From contig CATIUR010000014.1 in the NCBI GenBank assembly GCA_949592205.1, positions 1,736,001-1,800,000 of the forward strand: a stretch of DNA of 64,000 nucleotides. The letters are read 5' to 3'. The stretch's first letter is position 1. Every line of letters begins with the position of its first letter. Below the pieces are notes generated by a model. That model was not told the origin of the DNA. It searched no databases and saw nothing but the letters and a program-made list of their open reading frames with translations. Both the position numbers and the translations under genes were made by a program. Below, piece by piece: positions 49,344-60,592 of this stretch. This DNA is from Helichrysum umbraculigerum (lineage: Eukaryota; Streptophyta; Magnoliopsida; Asterales; Asteraceae).

Positions 49344-50451
49344 AGCATCACAAGCAATAAACGTTCCAAATGATTGAGTCAGCAGTACGTTTACTGTCTA
49401 TGTATACCTGAAACATTACGAATTTTCAAGATGCTATTTTGATTCACTTCCATACATGCACCTCTCACTGTACTATGTATATCTAGAGTTTTGCTTCATC
49501 TATGACATTATGATGAAGTTGATACATAATGTCACATAATAAGATTGTATCTTTCGTTCAATATATGTAACACTTACATCTGCATCTACATGCCAATCAA
49601 CAAGAACTTTACATACTTATCGGGTACTATAAGAACTCTACACCATCATTTCATATCTTTTACTAGGTCTTTGTAATTAGGCTGCCGACGCATACATGGA
49701 CAACCAGTTGAAGTTTGTTTGGTTTGTTCACTTTTCACGATTGCATGAAACCAATAGGAGAAGCAAGATAATATTTCCACATTTGATCATTTTCAGTTTC
49801 GCCTTCGGTGTGACTTTTGGTGATTCATAAAAGAACCCTTTTATTCAATCAGTAAAATAAATGTGCGAATAAAAAGCGAATCCTAAAATTACATAACTAT
49901 ATCTCTAACTTTATCATTAAAAATTAATAGTCTACCATAGGGGTGAGCATTAGTACTCGAATCCCGATCACGTACCGATACCGTACCGCTTTAAACAGTC
50001 TTGTATTTGGTAGTCACTTTTGGGCCAAAAGGATAACCGGTACCAACCAGCTTGGTACCGGTATTTATCACTTTTCCAGCTTTGGTACCATATCCGAAAT
50101 ATACATGTTTTTCTTTGTTATAGTTTCGTAGGTTCTTTCTCTATTTTAAAAATATTTATTTGAAACCTCATTTTCTATGATCCTATGATATGTCTATAAA
50201 TATAAAAATGATATTTTTTGGGTAATTAAGAAGTATAAAATAGAGTTTAACTTATGAATAAAATTTTTATTTAATAGAAATCTAGCTATTACTCTTTGCA
50301 ATCACGATTTTAGCACCCTAATTAAATCAGATTCCACACAATGCGCTCGCTATTCCAAACTGTCAATTTCCAGCTGTTTCAAAACCGATTGGCAAATGTC
50401 GATAGTGGGTTTTTGCTTCAAAATGATATTTTAACATGTGTAATAAATAAA
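49344..50451. other. RPE 3' region and intergenic
   Basis: The first about 220 bp are probably RPE 3' UTR. At 49938-50110 there is a GGTACCG-rich low-complexity stretch starting GGGGTGAGCATTAGTAC, a type seen as decayed transposon ends in plants. Nothing else recognised. Confidence 0.4.
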
Positions 50452-50748
50452 GGGTAAATGGCGGATATAAGCAACCTACTTTCACTTTTGTTCACATATA
50501 AGCAATCTACTTTTTATATTACCGAGTTAAGCAACGTACTCTTAAGAAACAAAATTTAAGAGTAACTTACTTACCTAAGTCGAAACAAAATTTAAGAGTA
50601 ACTTACTTACCAAAGTCGGTAAAAAACAACTTACTTACCTAAGTCGAAACAAAAGTAAAAGTACGTTGCTTAACTCGGTAATATAAAAAGTAGATTGCTT
50701 ATATGTGAACAAAAGTGAAAGTACGTTGCTTATATCTGCCATTTACCC
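50452..50748. mobile_element. Long-TIR MITE
   Basis: 297 bp, almost all inverted repeat. It begins GGGTAAATGGCGGATATAAG and ends CTTATATCTGCCATTTACCC, with about 90-bp arms containing GTTCACATATAAGCAATCTA. The centre has direct repeats of ACCTAAGTCGAAACAAAA. No perfect target duplication read; the structure is MULE-like. Confidence 0.85.
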
Positions 50749-50824
50749 ATAAAATATTGTAAAGGACGATTAAGGTTTTTAAAAGATTATAAAATATTGC
50801 CACTAGTAGGACTATTTATGTAAT

Positions 50825-51007
50825 TTAGTTTACGTGGCGTTAGCTTTTTAGCTTCTGCGTTAAGTAAAAGCTTCATAATCAAACTAGTTTTTTGGCTTTT
50901 TAACCCTTTCGGAAAAAAAGCTCAGTATATCCCGGCACTAAAATGGAGCTTTTCTTGCCTTATAATACACACAAGCTAACAAGCCTCCCGCTCCCCGAAC
51001 ACCCCCT
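50825..51007. mobile_element. Harbinger-type MITE in TAF9 promoter region
   Basis: The inner part (AGCTTTTTAGCTTCTGCGTT) matches the MITE in the kinase intron, and the right end is CCGAACACCCCC. The left end is degenerate. It ends close to the probable TAF9 transcription start, so it may contribute promoter sequence. Confidence 0.5.
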
Positions 51008-51077
51008 TCGTTCAACATCTTTATGTAGTAATTTATCACGATTATTATTATTCAAGTTCTAAGCAGGGTTTCTTCAA

Positions 51078-53135
51078 GTAAGAATTTTTCTTTCACTTTA
51101 ATTTAGAGATTTGATTGTTGTATCACTTTTATGTTTTAACTTCGGAACCTAGATCGCCTATTGTTAGGGTTCTTCGTTTTGTATTTTATATTTTAAAATA
51201 ATTACATAACTGAAAATGATGCATCTCTCTTGAAATTTTAAAATTCTAGTGACTCTTTCTGTATTGTTTTATATCAAAATTCATGGGTTGTTTGTATGCC
51301 TACCAGGTGTTCGATTAAGTGTCTGAATGAATAGTGTTAATCACTTATCATTACTGCTGTACGATATAGGTTGTATAGCTTGGAAATTATAGTTTTGTCA
51401 TTGCAAATTTGATGTATGTAGGTTTGTGTTTTTAGGGTTTAGACCTTTAAGTGTGACTTAATATACTGCCATACTTGGGCTGAGTTGAAAAGGTAAGCAT
51501 TGATAAGTGTCACATATGTTGAACATTTCATATAAAAGGGTGATGTCTATTAATTTTTTAATCGTAATTTAGGGTTAATGTTGTAAGGTACATTCTTGTA
51601 TTTTTTTACTCAATGTATCTATTTGATCAGATATGATATAGTTTAATTCCAATTTATATCACAAGCTTGAATCAATCACCTTCATGAGATTTTCAATGGT
51701 TTGATTAGAAGTGATGATTGTAATTTTACTTGGTCATCTTGATGAATTATGTGTCTCATTTTAGTTGTGGTTAACAATTCACATTTGATGAATTATGTTT
51801 CTATGAAATTGGTTTGCTGTGGATTGCTATTTAGGTAATTCAGATGGCAGTCTTTGTCCTACCACTGATATACAGTTAGTGGATACGTTGTTTGTTTTGG
51901 CTTTAACCTGAGTTAGACAAAAGCTGAAATTATCAAAGTTATTGAGTTCAGTGGAAAAAGTTTTTGCAAGGCTTTCCAGTCACTTAAACTCATAAAACTT
52001 TATCACCATTAAGGTCATATTAAAGCCAGCCTCTGCACTGTCTGTGTATATCTCCAGTTTTCTGATAAAGTGTTGTAGATTATTGATTGTAACTTACATA
52101 TTCGTGATCTGTTTCATGGTGTGTGTGAGGAGATTGTTAGAGGCTTTTGTTCTTTGATTTTGGAAATTTGTGATTCAAAATTGACGATTTGATGATTTCG
52201 CAGAAGTTCGGGCTTTTTTAAGAGCTTTTTAATTTTAGGCTTTGATGTCCGTCTTTGAAAGTTTTTATTGACTATTGCTTATGGCCTTTACTTATAGTGA
52301 AAATTAAGCGCGTCTTTAAGTTCAAGGCTTCAAGCGAAATGATTCAACTTGTTGCGAACTTGCGATTTAATCAGTTCTCAGTTCTCATTTTGCTTAAGCC
52401 TCTGGATTTTTGGTTGTTCGAAGCTTCAGTCTATTTTGTTGTGTGCAGTTATATTGAAAGCTCTAATGTCTTGGTAGTTGGTCTATTCGTATTATAGTTT
52501 CAGTACTTTATTAATAGAAGACATTCTCATGATTTGTATTTTGATATTTTGCATTCTAACTTTTAATTGAAATTTGAAATTGCTTTTAAAAATTCGGTAG
52601 ATTTAAGTTTTTCATATTAACCGCATAATTAAATTGGACTGAATCAGTAAGTTTGATATCCTAGGCTGTTTGGTTCAACTTCAAGATAGTGGAAGTGGTG
52701 GCAGGTAGTTCACTCCATGGACCGTGTTTCTTCTAAATGAACTAAAATAAAGTATTTTCCCTTTAACATCTTGTAGATGTGTGTAATCATATTTCCTTAT
52801 AAATATATTCATATACTAGTTCTGTTTGGTTCAGCTCCAAAAAAGTGGAATTGGTGACTGTTAGTTCATGGAGTCAACTGAACCAGATCACATTGTTGGC
52901 ACCCTTGTATTTTCTTTTACCTAACAGTCTTTCTATACTTTTTTTAAAATATACCACTTCTGCTTACTTTCCAATCATCATCTAGTGATTATAAATATGC
53001 CAGAAATGTTAATTCAAACCACAAATTGCTATATGTTTTAGACCTTCTGTTCCCGCAGGAATTCTGTTATTAGAACCATAGAAAATGAGTATAATAAAAA
53101 ATATTAATTTTTGGATTAAATGTCACATATCATCA
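51078..53135 (+). other. Probable TAF9 5' UTR leader intron
   Basis: A GT donor context CTTCAA|GTAAGAAT at about 51078 and an acceptor ATCATCAG|GTGTGAAGAATGG just before the start codon suggest a leader intron of about 2 kb. No coding sequence or repeat boundary is recognised inside. Confidence 0.45.
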
Positions 53136-53145
53136 GGTGTGAAGA

Positions 53146-53936
53146 ATGGCTGATGGAGAGGAGGATCTGCCTAGGGATGCCAAACTTGTTAAGCAGTTGC
53201 TGAAATCAATGGGGGTTGAAAGCTACGAACCTCTTGTTGTTCACCAGTTTCTAGAACTATGGTACCGGTATGCTGTGGATGTGCTGACAGATGCACAGGT
53301 TTACTCAGAGCATGCTGGAAAGTCAACTATTGACTCAGATGATGTCAAACTCGCTATTCAGTCGAAAGTCAATTTCAGCTTCTCCTAACCCCCTCCTCGA
53401 GAGGTATATTAGTCCACTAAATCTTAGGGGGTATTTGGAATTGCTTATTTAAGTGCTTATCTGCTTATTTTGCCAGTAGATAAGCAAATCCAAACACCCT
53501 TGAGAGGATTGCTTCAAGAAGAAATAAGTACTTGAAAAAAGCATGATAGCACCAGCTGCATATTCTTTAAGCAGATGAGCACTTGTATATAAGCAATCCC
53601 AAACACCCCCTTAAACAAGTATTTATTCTGTTGATATTTCATTGTGACATGATTTATATTTTAAAGGTCCTACTAGAACTGGCAAGGAGCAGAAACAAAA
53701 TTCCATTGCCTAAGGCGATAACTACGGTGTTGCCCCCAGAGGCAGACACCTTAATCAGTCCAAATTATCAGCTTGTGATCTCAAAGAAGCGAACAAATGA
53801 AGCTGTAGAAGAAACAGAGGAAGGGGAAGAAGCTAGTGATTCTAAAACGAATTCATCCCAAGAACAGAGGATTGACTTGCCACAAACTACCCCTCAACGA
53901 GTTTCGTTTTCGCTTGGGCCAAAACGAGCTAGGTGA
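53146..53936 (+). pseudogene. TAF9: TAF9, TFIID/SAGA subunit, with in-frame stop
   Basis: TAF9 pairs with TAF6 through a histone fold and is a core subunit of TFIID and SAGA-type co-activators in the nucleus. Exon 1 (53146-53403) gives MADGEEDLPRDAKLVKQLLK and the whole histone fold (about residues 13-77: HQFLELWYRYAVDVLTDAQV, STIDSDDVKLAIQSKVNFSF). Exon 2 (53667-53936) starts VLLELARSRNKIPLPK and ends TTPQRVSFSLGPKRAR, both hallmarks of plant TAF9. GT-AG borders and phase agree. However, codon 81 (53386-53388) is TAA; in plant homologues I recall, this position in the FSFSQPPPREV segment is glutamine, a one-base C-to-T change from CAA. The message would make an 80-residue histone-fold-only protein, with the stop 15 nt before the exon junction. 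Everything downstream is still in frame, so the lesion is recent, or an allele or base-call error. Confidence 0.9.
53427..53610. mobile_element. Harbinger-type MITE in TAF9 intron
   Basis: 184 bp with ends GGGGGTATTTGGAATTGCTT and AAGCAATCCCAAACACCCCC, flanked by TTA (53424-53426 and 53611-53613). It makes up most of the 263-bp intron and starts 24 bp from the donor. Confidence 0.9.
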
Positions 53937-54336
53937 ATTATGTATGAAGTTGATATCAAATATGTTTGATGAAACGAAGATTCCTGTAATTGGTTATCTT
54001 TAGATCTTTGTTGTTAATGTTTTACTATGCGTTAGATCTTTATTGTGAAGAGGTTGGATTAACTGAAACTCAGCAATGCTAGGTAAAGTTGTTTATATTA
54101 CTTTAAGTTACTGTGTTTACGTGTTATGGAAACAAAAGTGTAATTCATGCATACACAATATTAAGACTGCATAAAATCATCTTAGTTTAAAATGAATACA
54201 CTAAATTTCCACACAAAATATCACCATTTAGCATCCTTTAAATAGGTGTCAATGCTGTCTCATGTACATTCTGTTTCAAACATGCGAGTAATAGCACTCA
54301 TTTCTAGTTAGTAGAGAAGTCCTGATAGTTTGGGTA
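53937..54336 (+). other. TAF9 3' region
   Basis: AT-rich 3' UTR and intergenic DNA. No repeats recognised before the copia-type LTR begins. Confidence 0.4.
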
Positions 54337-54966
54337 TGATAATCTCGATTTACTAGAATAAATTCTAAACAATAATAATAAGCCTTGAATTATTATTGAG
54401 AAGTTGCGGAATCACACTCAATAATATTAAGAAGATCAAGAATATTATAAATAACTTGTAGAACACGAATATAATCAAAAGCTCCAATCTTATTAAGAAT
54501 ATAAGACGAATACATTTTCGTATTAGGGTTACAGAATACCTTGAAGCTGCGCTTAATCGTTAACCTAATCTAGGTCTAAAATAGAGTCCTATACAATCGC
54601 CTATTATTATGGAAACAATCTTATTCCATATATAACTCTAACTACCTAACCGACTCATACTTATCATAAAATTATAAACAGTTTTAACTACCAACCTAAA
54701 GCTAACAGTTGTAACTGTAACATTCAGTGGTAACTGTTTCATTTATAATATGTGACTAAGTACAAACTTACATAGTCAGTGTTAACTGCTACAAACATAA
54801 CTATCAGTTCAAATTACAAAAGCAGTTGTAATCATGTCTTCTCTTCAGTTTTCTTCTATCAGTTGTAACTTCATGAAGACAGTTTTAACACTTATAACCA
54901 GCAGTTTTAATCCCTTGTATATTCCTATCAGTGGCGATTTCAACTCATAGAAGTTTTATCCCAACA
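54337..54966 (-). repeat. Ty1/copia-type LTR (3' LTR, minus)
   Basis: On the minus strand it begins TGTTGGGATAAAACTTC and ends GAGATTATCA, so it has TG...CA termini. A polypurine tract (GTTTAGGGGGAGAT on the minus strand, 54967-54980) precedes it; the GGGGGAGATTGTTGGG arrangement is characteristic of plant copia elements. 630 bp. The flank at 54332-54336 is GGGTA; no partner LTR is in the window. Confidence 0.75.
54679..54935. repeat. CAGTTNTAAC motif array inside copia LTR
   Basis: About eleven copies of CAGTTNTAAC or close variants (e.g. CAGTTGTAACTG, CAGTTTTAAC, CAGTGGTAACTG) in about 255 bp of the LTR, at irregular 15-30 bp spacing. CAGTTG and TAACTG match plant MYB binding cores (C/TAACTG, CNGTTR). 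Their position in an LTR fits an enhancer-type role (inference). Confidence 0.75.
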
Positions 54967-55138
54967 ATCTCCCCCTAAACTTAATATGTCCTTCACAGCA
55001 TTAAGTTTCTCTTGATTCTCCATTATTAACACTGAGAGATAAACTTCTAATCTTTTCTTCTCCTTCTTCTTTCCAACTCTTCCTTCTTGTGAATCTGATT
55101 TAAAACCATATAAACCAAATTTAGAGCAATATCATTAA

Positions 55139-56744
55139 CTATGCACTACACAATCTTGCACCAATTAAACCCCTCAAAAAGTTCAGATTCATATCATACT
55201 CCCTATAAGTTAGCATCCATATAAAAGTAGCATCCTCCATTATTACCTGATGCACTCCTGACCTAGCATGATATATCCATTGTTTAACCTTGCTAAATGA
55301 ACAAAACTGAAATGGATATTTCTCTGATTCAAACATCATCTTAATCCAATCCCAAGTCACTTTTTCAACAAGACTATCAAATACCTTGGAATCCATCTCC
55401 TTCTCCATTCCAATCTCATACATTTTTACCACATCAGCTCTACTTAATCTTTTAACCAAATCTCTTAATGATCTCCACCAAGATACTTTCCCATATGCTC
55501 TTTCAACCTTGATCTTATCAATCTTAACAGGAATAAACAATCTTTCTACAGACCAGTCAATAATCCCAGTTAAGTCAACCTGAATAACATCTGTTTCCAC
55601 TGGTTGTAGCAGAATCAAAATTTTCAATTCATTCACATTTCTAACTAAATCAGGAATCTCATCATATTCCTTCTTCCTCTGTTCAGCTTCTTCCTTCTTC
55701 TTTCATTCACTTTCCTCTCTTTCTTTCTGTTCTTTCTCTATCTTTTCTTTCCTTTTCTTTTCTTTTTCTGCCTTCTTCTTTTCTTTTTCTAACTTTTCTT
55801 TATCTTTTTCTTCCTGCTCTTTTCTTAGCAACAGGATTCAAAAATATATCATTATCCCACATTCTTTGAAGACTTTCCACTGACATTTTCTGCAATCTGT
55901 ACTTAGGTAAAGTACCCTGAAGTTTTGCAATCAAATTTTTCTTTACTTGAGCTCTAGTTTGTGATTTAGAAGCTCTCTTCAACTTCTCTTCCTCTGCCTT
56001 CTTCTGTTTAACTTGATTGATCAGAAAATCAATATCATCTTCTTTTTGTTCTCTCAACAGATACTCATCCCATTCAGCAACCTGTTCTTTTGTCATCTAC
56101 ACAAACCTACCAGACTCAATCTCAACATCAATCAAACCTTCTCTTGATGCCTCAACATTTAATTCTGCTTGTAACCTTTGAGCATATTCATCATCATAAG
56201 CAGTTGCTTCAGCTGGCATTTGTTTTGGCTTTTTCTTCTTTGGTTCCTCTACCAGTTTTCCCTTGCCTTTATCTTTTGGATCTATCTTTGGCACATCTTT
56301 CTTTTCCGGTTCAGGGACTGCTGGTTCTTTTATCTTGAATCCAGGCAAAGATGGTTGTTTTGACTTTTTCTTTGGAGTTTCAACCTTCTTTCCTGTACCA
56401 GTCATCTTAGCAGTTTTAACTGGAACACTTTTATTCCTACTGACATAAATTTTATCAAATTTCTTAGCATCAGTTTCAACATCAGTCTTTTCCTTTTCCA
56501 CTGCTACCTCAGGCTTATTCACTTCTTCACCATTATCATCCAGCTTCAACTCCTCTGTTTTATCATCTGCATTCAATTCCATAGTCTTTTCACCTACAGA
56601 ATCTATCACTTCTGTATGCACAGACTCGGTTTCCACTCCTTCAGACACATCACCTTCCATCACCTCAGTTTTAATAGATTTTTCAACCTCATCTGTTTCA
56701 ACCTCAACATCATCATTCCTTTCCATCTCTATCTCTTCATCCAC
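55139..56744 (-). pseudogene. Extra ORF beside copia 3' LTR, broken
   Basis: Read from 56744: 215 codons, acidic and lysine-rich (starts MDEEIEMERNDDVEVETDEV), then a stop at 56097-56099. The same frame goes on for 98 codons (MTKEQVAEWDEYLLREQKED..., 55800-56096). After another stop comes a K/E-rich coiled-coil-like stretch, and finally 165 codons (55139-55636) with a folded-looking end (KVTWDWIKMMFESE, HQVIMEDATFIWMLTYREYD). I see no gag, protease, RT or integrase motif. It lies between where pol would be and the polypurine tract, i.e. in env-like position. The charged coiled-coil composition recalls additional ORFs of some plant copia elements such as Sireviruses, but I cannot assign a family. 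Two in-frame stops make it non-functional as one protein. Confidence 0.6.
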
Positions 56745-58205
56745 CTCTTCATCATCAAAAGAAGCATTATTCGTTTTTATTAGTTTAATGTTTGGTTATT
56801 CGTATGATAGTAGAGTTATAATTTATTATGTGCTACATATGTATCAAACGAACATCATGGTTAGTTATTAGCTTAATGTTTAGTATGTTAAGTACGATAT
56901 AAGAAGCATGTGTGCGATCTTTTTTGATTCTTTTAGAAAGGTGGCATAATGGGCGGGTCAAGCTAAAATAGTAATCTTCAAGATAAAGAGGTAATGCATT
57001 TGTAATATCTGTACCTATAATAAGTATATGGGTCAATTTCGAAATTTTAATATTTGTCAATATGAGTTAGTCACATATTTACTTAATTTAGAAACTGTTC
57101 AACGAGAAATCATCATTACCAATGAGATACGAAGAGTTGGGTAATGATAAATTGATTCATAACGTCTCTGATCATCTTTTATATAAGCCAGATCCCAGGC
57201 TATAGATCCCACAAGTGCTGATATACCCTGCACAAGTAGGTAGTGCATTGAAGTAATGTGTAATCACATATTTACGATCACAACAAACGCGATTATTCGT
57301 CTTGGTTTACATCATCATATGCTTTTTTGATATATTTTCTTTGTTAACATGGTATCATTATAACTATCTATGTAGCTTATGGTTGGTATTCAACAAGATA
57401 AGATCACGGAGTGGCGAGCCTTTTGTTTGAAGAAAATGGTTTGGCTAATCAAATTGAACTCCACTATTGTTTGAGCTGTCTTGCTTACCATGACATTGAA
57501 GATTCAAATTCAGCAGTCAACAAGACTGAGATTTGTATTAGAAGGTATGGCTTTTGATTATGTTCATTCACGGGCTCTTATTCTTGCTACTGAATGCATG
57601 TTTCATTTCTAATTTGACCAGACCTTACATGGTTTGATAGTACACTTTGACAAGTGTGGACAAGTGAAGCATGCAATTCGTTTCATTTTTATTCTCTTAA
57701 TTGTTTATGACTTATGGGTAAACTCCATTCAACTATATATTTCTTTATGATTTTAGATTGCAGATGAAAAGTGAGTTTGTTCTCTCAACAAACAAGCTGC
57801 ATTAACACAAGTGATTCTGTGCTACTAATATTTATGTGCATAATATCAGAGGAGGCAATTTCAACAAAGGTGACTCTTTATAATTATTTTCTCTTTATAA
57901 TTACTTTTCTTTTTATTTATTTCTTTATTTGTTTAATTTTTTTATTAATTTATTAAGCTGAAGGTTACAAAAGTTCTTGGTCCAAGCTTATCAAATGGTA
58001 TCATAAGGTATTTGAGTGTTACATATATATATGAAGGTTAAAGTGTTTTAAGATGTAAATTTATGATTTTTTTTTTACTTTTTTCTTTTTCAATAAAACG
58101 TACATCAATGTTCACATATGATTGAAGTTAATCACATGTGAACAAACATGTATTCGTTGTGGTTCTCAAGGTTCTCAATTTTATATTGGTTCTCATTTGA
58201 ACCTC
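56745..58205. other. Intergenic with unidentified open fragments
   Basis: The element fragment loses recognisable structure at about 56750; no 5' LTR is present. At 57433-57545 an open stretch (ENGLANQIELHYCLSCLAYH and on, followed by GGTATGG) looks like a captured or decayed exon; I do not recognise it. The stretch 58087-58205, ending TTGGTTCTCATTTGAACCTC before a TA run, resembles the end of another fold-back element. Confidence 0.35.
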
Positions 58206-58206
58206 C

Positions 58207-58209
<3 letters not shown>

Positions 58210-58249
<40 letters not shown>
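58210..58249. repeat. (TA)n microsatellite
   Basis: About 40 bp of TA repeats directly left of the fold-back element at 58250. The same repeat resumes on its right. Confidence 0.95.
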
Positions 58250-58252
<3 letters not shown>

Positions 58253-59001
58253 GGAAGATCAATAGGGAAGTAAAAAAATGGGGGAAGGAGGGAAGCAATT
58301 TCTAGCCACACATTCTGGTCAATGTAAAAGTCAACGCGGTGGCAAACTTGTAAATAACTTGAAATCACCTCCCAGATTGTTAACATGCATTTCAAAAGCA
58401 TGTTAATCAAAATCATATTTTCAGTACGTTAACATTCATTTACGATGAATGTTAACGCATATACATTATTATACACCGATGAATGTTATGTTATCACATT
58501 CAATAGTGTATAATAACATATATAATTTAATATTCATCATAAATGAATATTTAAGAGTATTAAGTTGTAATTCGATTAACATGCTTTCCAGATGAATGTT
58601 AACGGTCTGGAATTTTTTCAATCTGAAAATTCAATTGGAATGACAATCATAATTTGATTAATTACTTGTTTATAAGTTTTGTACGATCAAATTCCTTTAA
58701 TTTTATTGTTTTCATTGTCAAATCAAAATTTACTCAAAAACCCAAAAGTTACTCTAATATTCATAATTTTTGATGAATTAGAATTTTGACGAATTGAAGA
58801 TATCTATGATTGTAATTGATGAATTCGAAGATTTATAATGTTTTTGATTGTTGAATCTTTGACTTCCATGCTTTAATTTGGAATTTTAGATTTAAATTGA
58901 TTAAATGGGTATTGTGGATGAATATAGAAGAGGAGAAAAATGAGTGGTTGAGGTTTGCTTCCCTCCTTCCCCAAATCTTGAAGCTTCCCTCTTGATCCTT
59001 C

Positions 59002-59004
<3 letters not shown>
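58250..59004. mobile_element. Fold-back element inserted in a TA repeat
   Basis: The left end GGGGGAAGATCAATAGGGAAG and the reverse complement of the right end GGGGAAGGATCAAGAGGGAAG are inverted repeats, each flanked by (TA)n. The second motif CTTCCCTCC/GGAGGGAAGC also pairs just inside. 755 bp, no coding content. Other short direct repeats (GATGAATGTTAAC) lie inside. Confidence 0.8.

Positions 59005-59068
<64 letters not shown>
59005..59068. repeat. (TA)n microsatellite
   Basis: About 64 bp of pure TA on the right of the fold-back element; together with 58210-58249 it was one tract before the insertion, or grew after it. Confidence 0.95.
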
Positions 59069-59072
<4 letters not shown>

Positions 59073-60560
59073 TCTTTTATCGAAATATTGAATATTACAA
59101 AGATATTTAAACTTCCTTCTAATTTAACAAGGTTGTGCAGGTTGTGTAATATGTCGAAACATGTTCATGTTCATAGTCTCTATTTTTTTGTTTTACAATA
59201 ATAACTTAGCTGACGAATAATTTTTTTTTTTTTGATAGGTGGTAGGTATTTATAATAGACTTTGAGCAACTTTAAATTGTTCACTTGACATGTTCTCATT
59301 CGTAACTTTTTATTATCTTGCCACTAATCGTGTATGATATGCATTATAAAGGACATCCACAACCGTTTCGTGGGCATTTGTTAGTTCTATGAAAACGTAA
59401 TTGCCTTTCTACATCTTTTTTATACTTTCATGTAGTAAATCATACTCAGAGTTACTATTTTGGTTCTTGTGTAATATTTTTTCTTCTTTTATCGCCCATT
59501 GTAAAATTTATCGGGTAATATGTTCCGTGTGATTTTTCTATTTGTAGGCACATCTTGTATATAAAAGGCATCGATCAGGTCCAAATTTATGAGGTTGAAC
59601 TCCCTAGTGCAATGGTCTTACCAAAGGACCCATGTTGAAAATGAGGTAAGGTTACTCTTATTAGGCGTTTGGTATATAGGTTTGGGAGTCGGTGAATCGA
59701 CTGATTTCAAAAGAATTTATATTGGTTAGTTACTTGGAGGAATGTTGCAGTTCGAGCCATGAAGGGTTGGCATCACGATTATTTGTGATTGAAATTTATG
59801 TATCTTCAATGAAATACTTACCTTTGACTAGCACATAATTAAATGAAACAGTTTTGATCAATTGGCATCTATTTATCCACCCTTAAATAAAACAAAATGG
59901 AGAATTGATTGATCTTAGTCCATATTGATCAAATTTGTTTATCAGCTTGCATAAGTGTCAATTTTGTTTCTATAATTTGGCTCTCCTTTTTGTGGCTACT
60001 ATGGGCTATGGGTATCCTAGATGTTTCAAAATTTATTTTAGCAAAGTTTTACTTTTAACTATGGGTGACAATTTTTACTTTTAACTACGCGCTCGGAATA
60101 GAAGTCAATTAATACATCGACAGATGTTATAAAACATTATGTTTGTATATTTGTTTTAACTATGATTTCGATTATATTTGTGCAAAACTGGTTCATTTTA
60201 TATCAAGGTCGGTTGATGCACATAAGTATTGATATTTGCTTTCGTTTTTCCGCGAATTATATCATTCTAAAAAAAAATGGGTATTTGGGCCACCCACTGG
60301 AGCCGCTCCATATTTCAATGGAGCACGACCGAACCCCCCATAAGGTCCAACATCGCCGGGTAAATCACCTCCATCACATATACCACAATGTCCGAGCCGA
60401 AACTCGCACCGACTAAGCATTAACGTTGTGAGCCATGCGCTTCATTGGTGGTAGGTACCTTTATGATAAATAATACCCATGGCAGGATTACATCTTCATG
60501 GATTATAGTGGTACGCGAATTTTCCCTTTATAAGTAACATCTTTTTGTATAACAAATTTA
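59069..60560. other. Intergenic; probable Helitron interior at right
   Basis: AT-rich DNA without a recognised gene. A GC-richer island at about 60285-60420 (GGGCCACCCACTGGAGCCGC; ACCGAACCCCCCATAAGG) stands out from its surroundings and I cannot classify it. Confidence 0.35.
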
Positions 60561-60565
60561 TTTAG

Positions 60566-60592
60566 CCCGCAAATTTACGGGTTATGATCTAG
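60566..60592 (+). mobile_element. Helitron 3' terminus
   Basis: A short hairpin CCCG-CAAATTTA-CGGG (60566-60581) followed 7 nt later by CTAG (60589-60592) and then T, the canonical 3' end of a plant Helitron with its A|T target. The 5' end of the element could not be located with confidence. Confidence 0.65.

Noticed and set aside
50452..50748. Plant microRNA precursor
   Set aside because: The perfect-looking hairpin is a MITE with transposon ends and nearly full-length arms; no asymmetry or bulge pattern of a MIR gene.
52255..52497. 80-codon frame in the TAF9 leader intron
   Set aside because: No recognisable domain, located in a probable intron, composition like random T-rich DNA.
57433..57545. 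PPR-protein exon
   Set aside because: The short open stretch has no 35-residue repeat pattern and lacks flanking exons; left unassigned.
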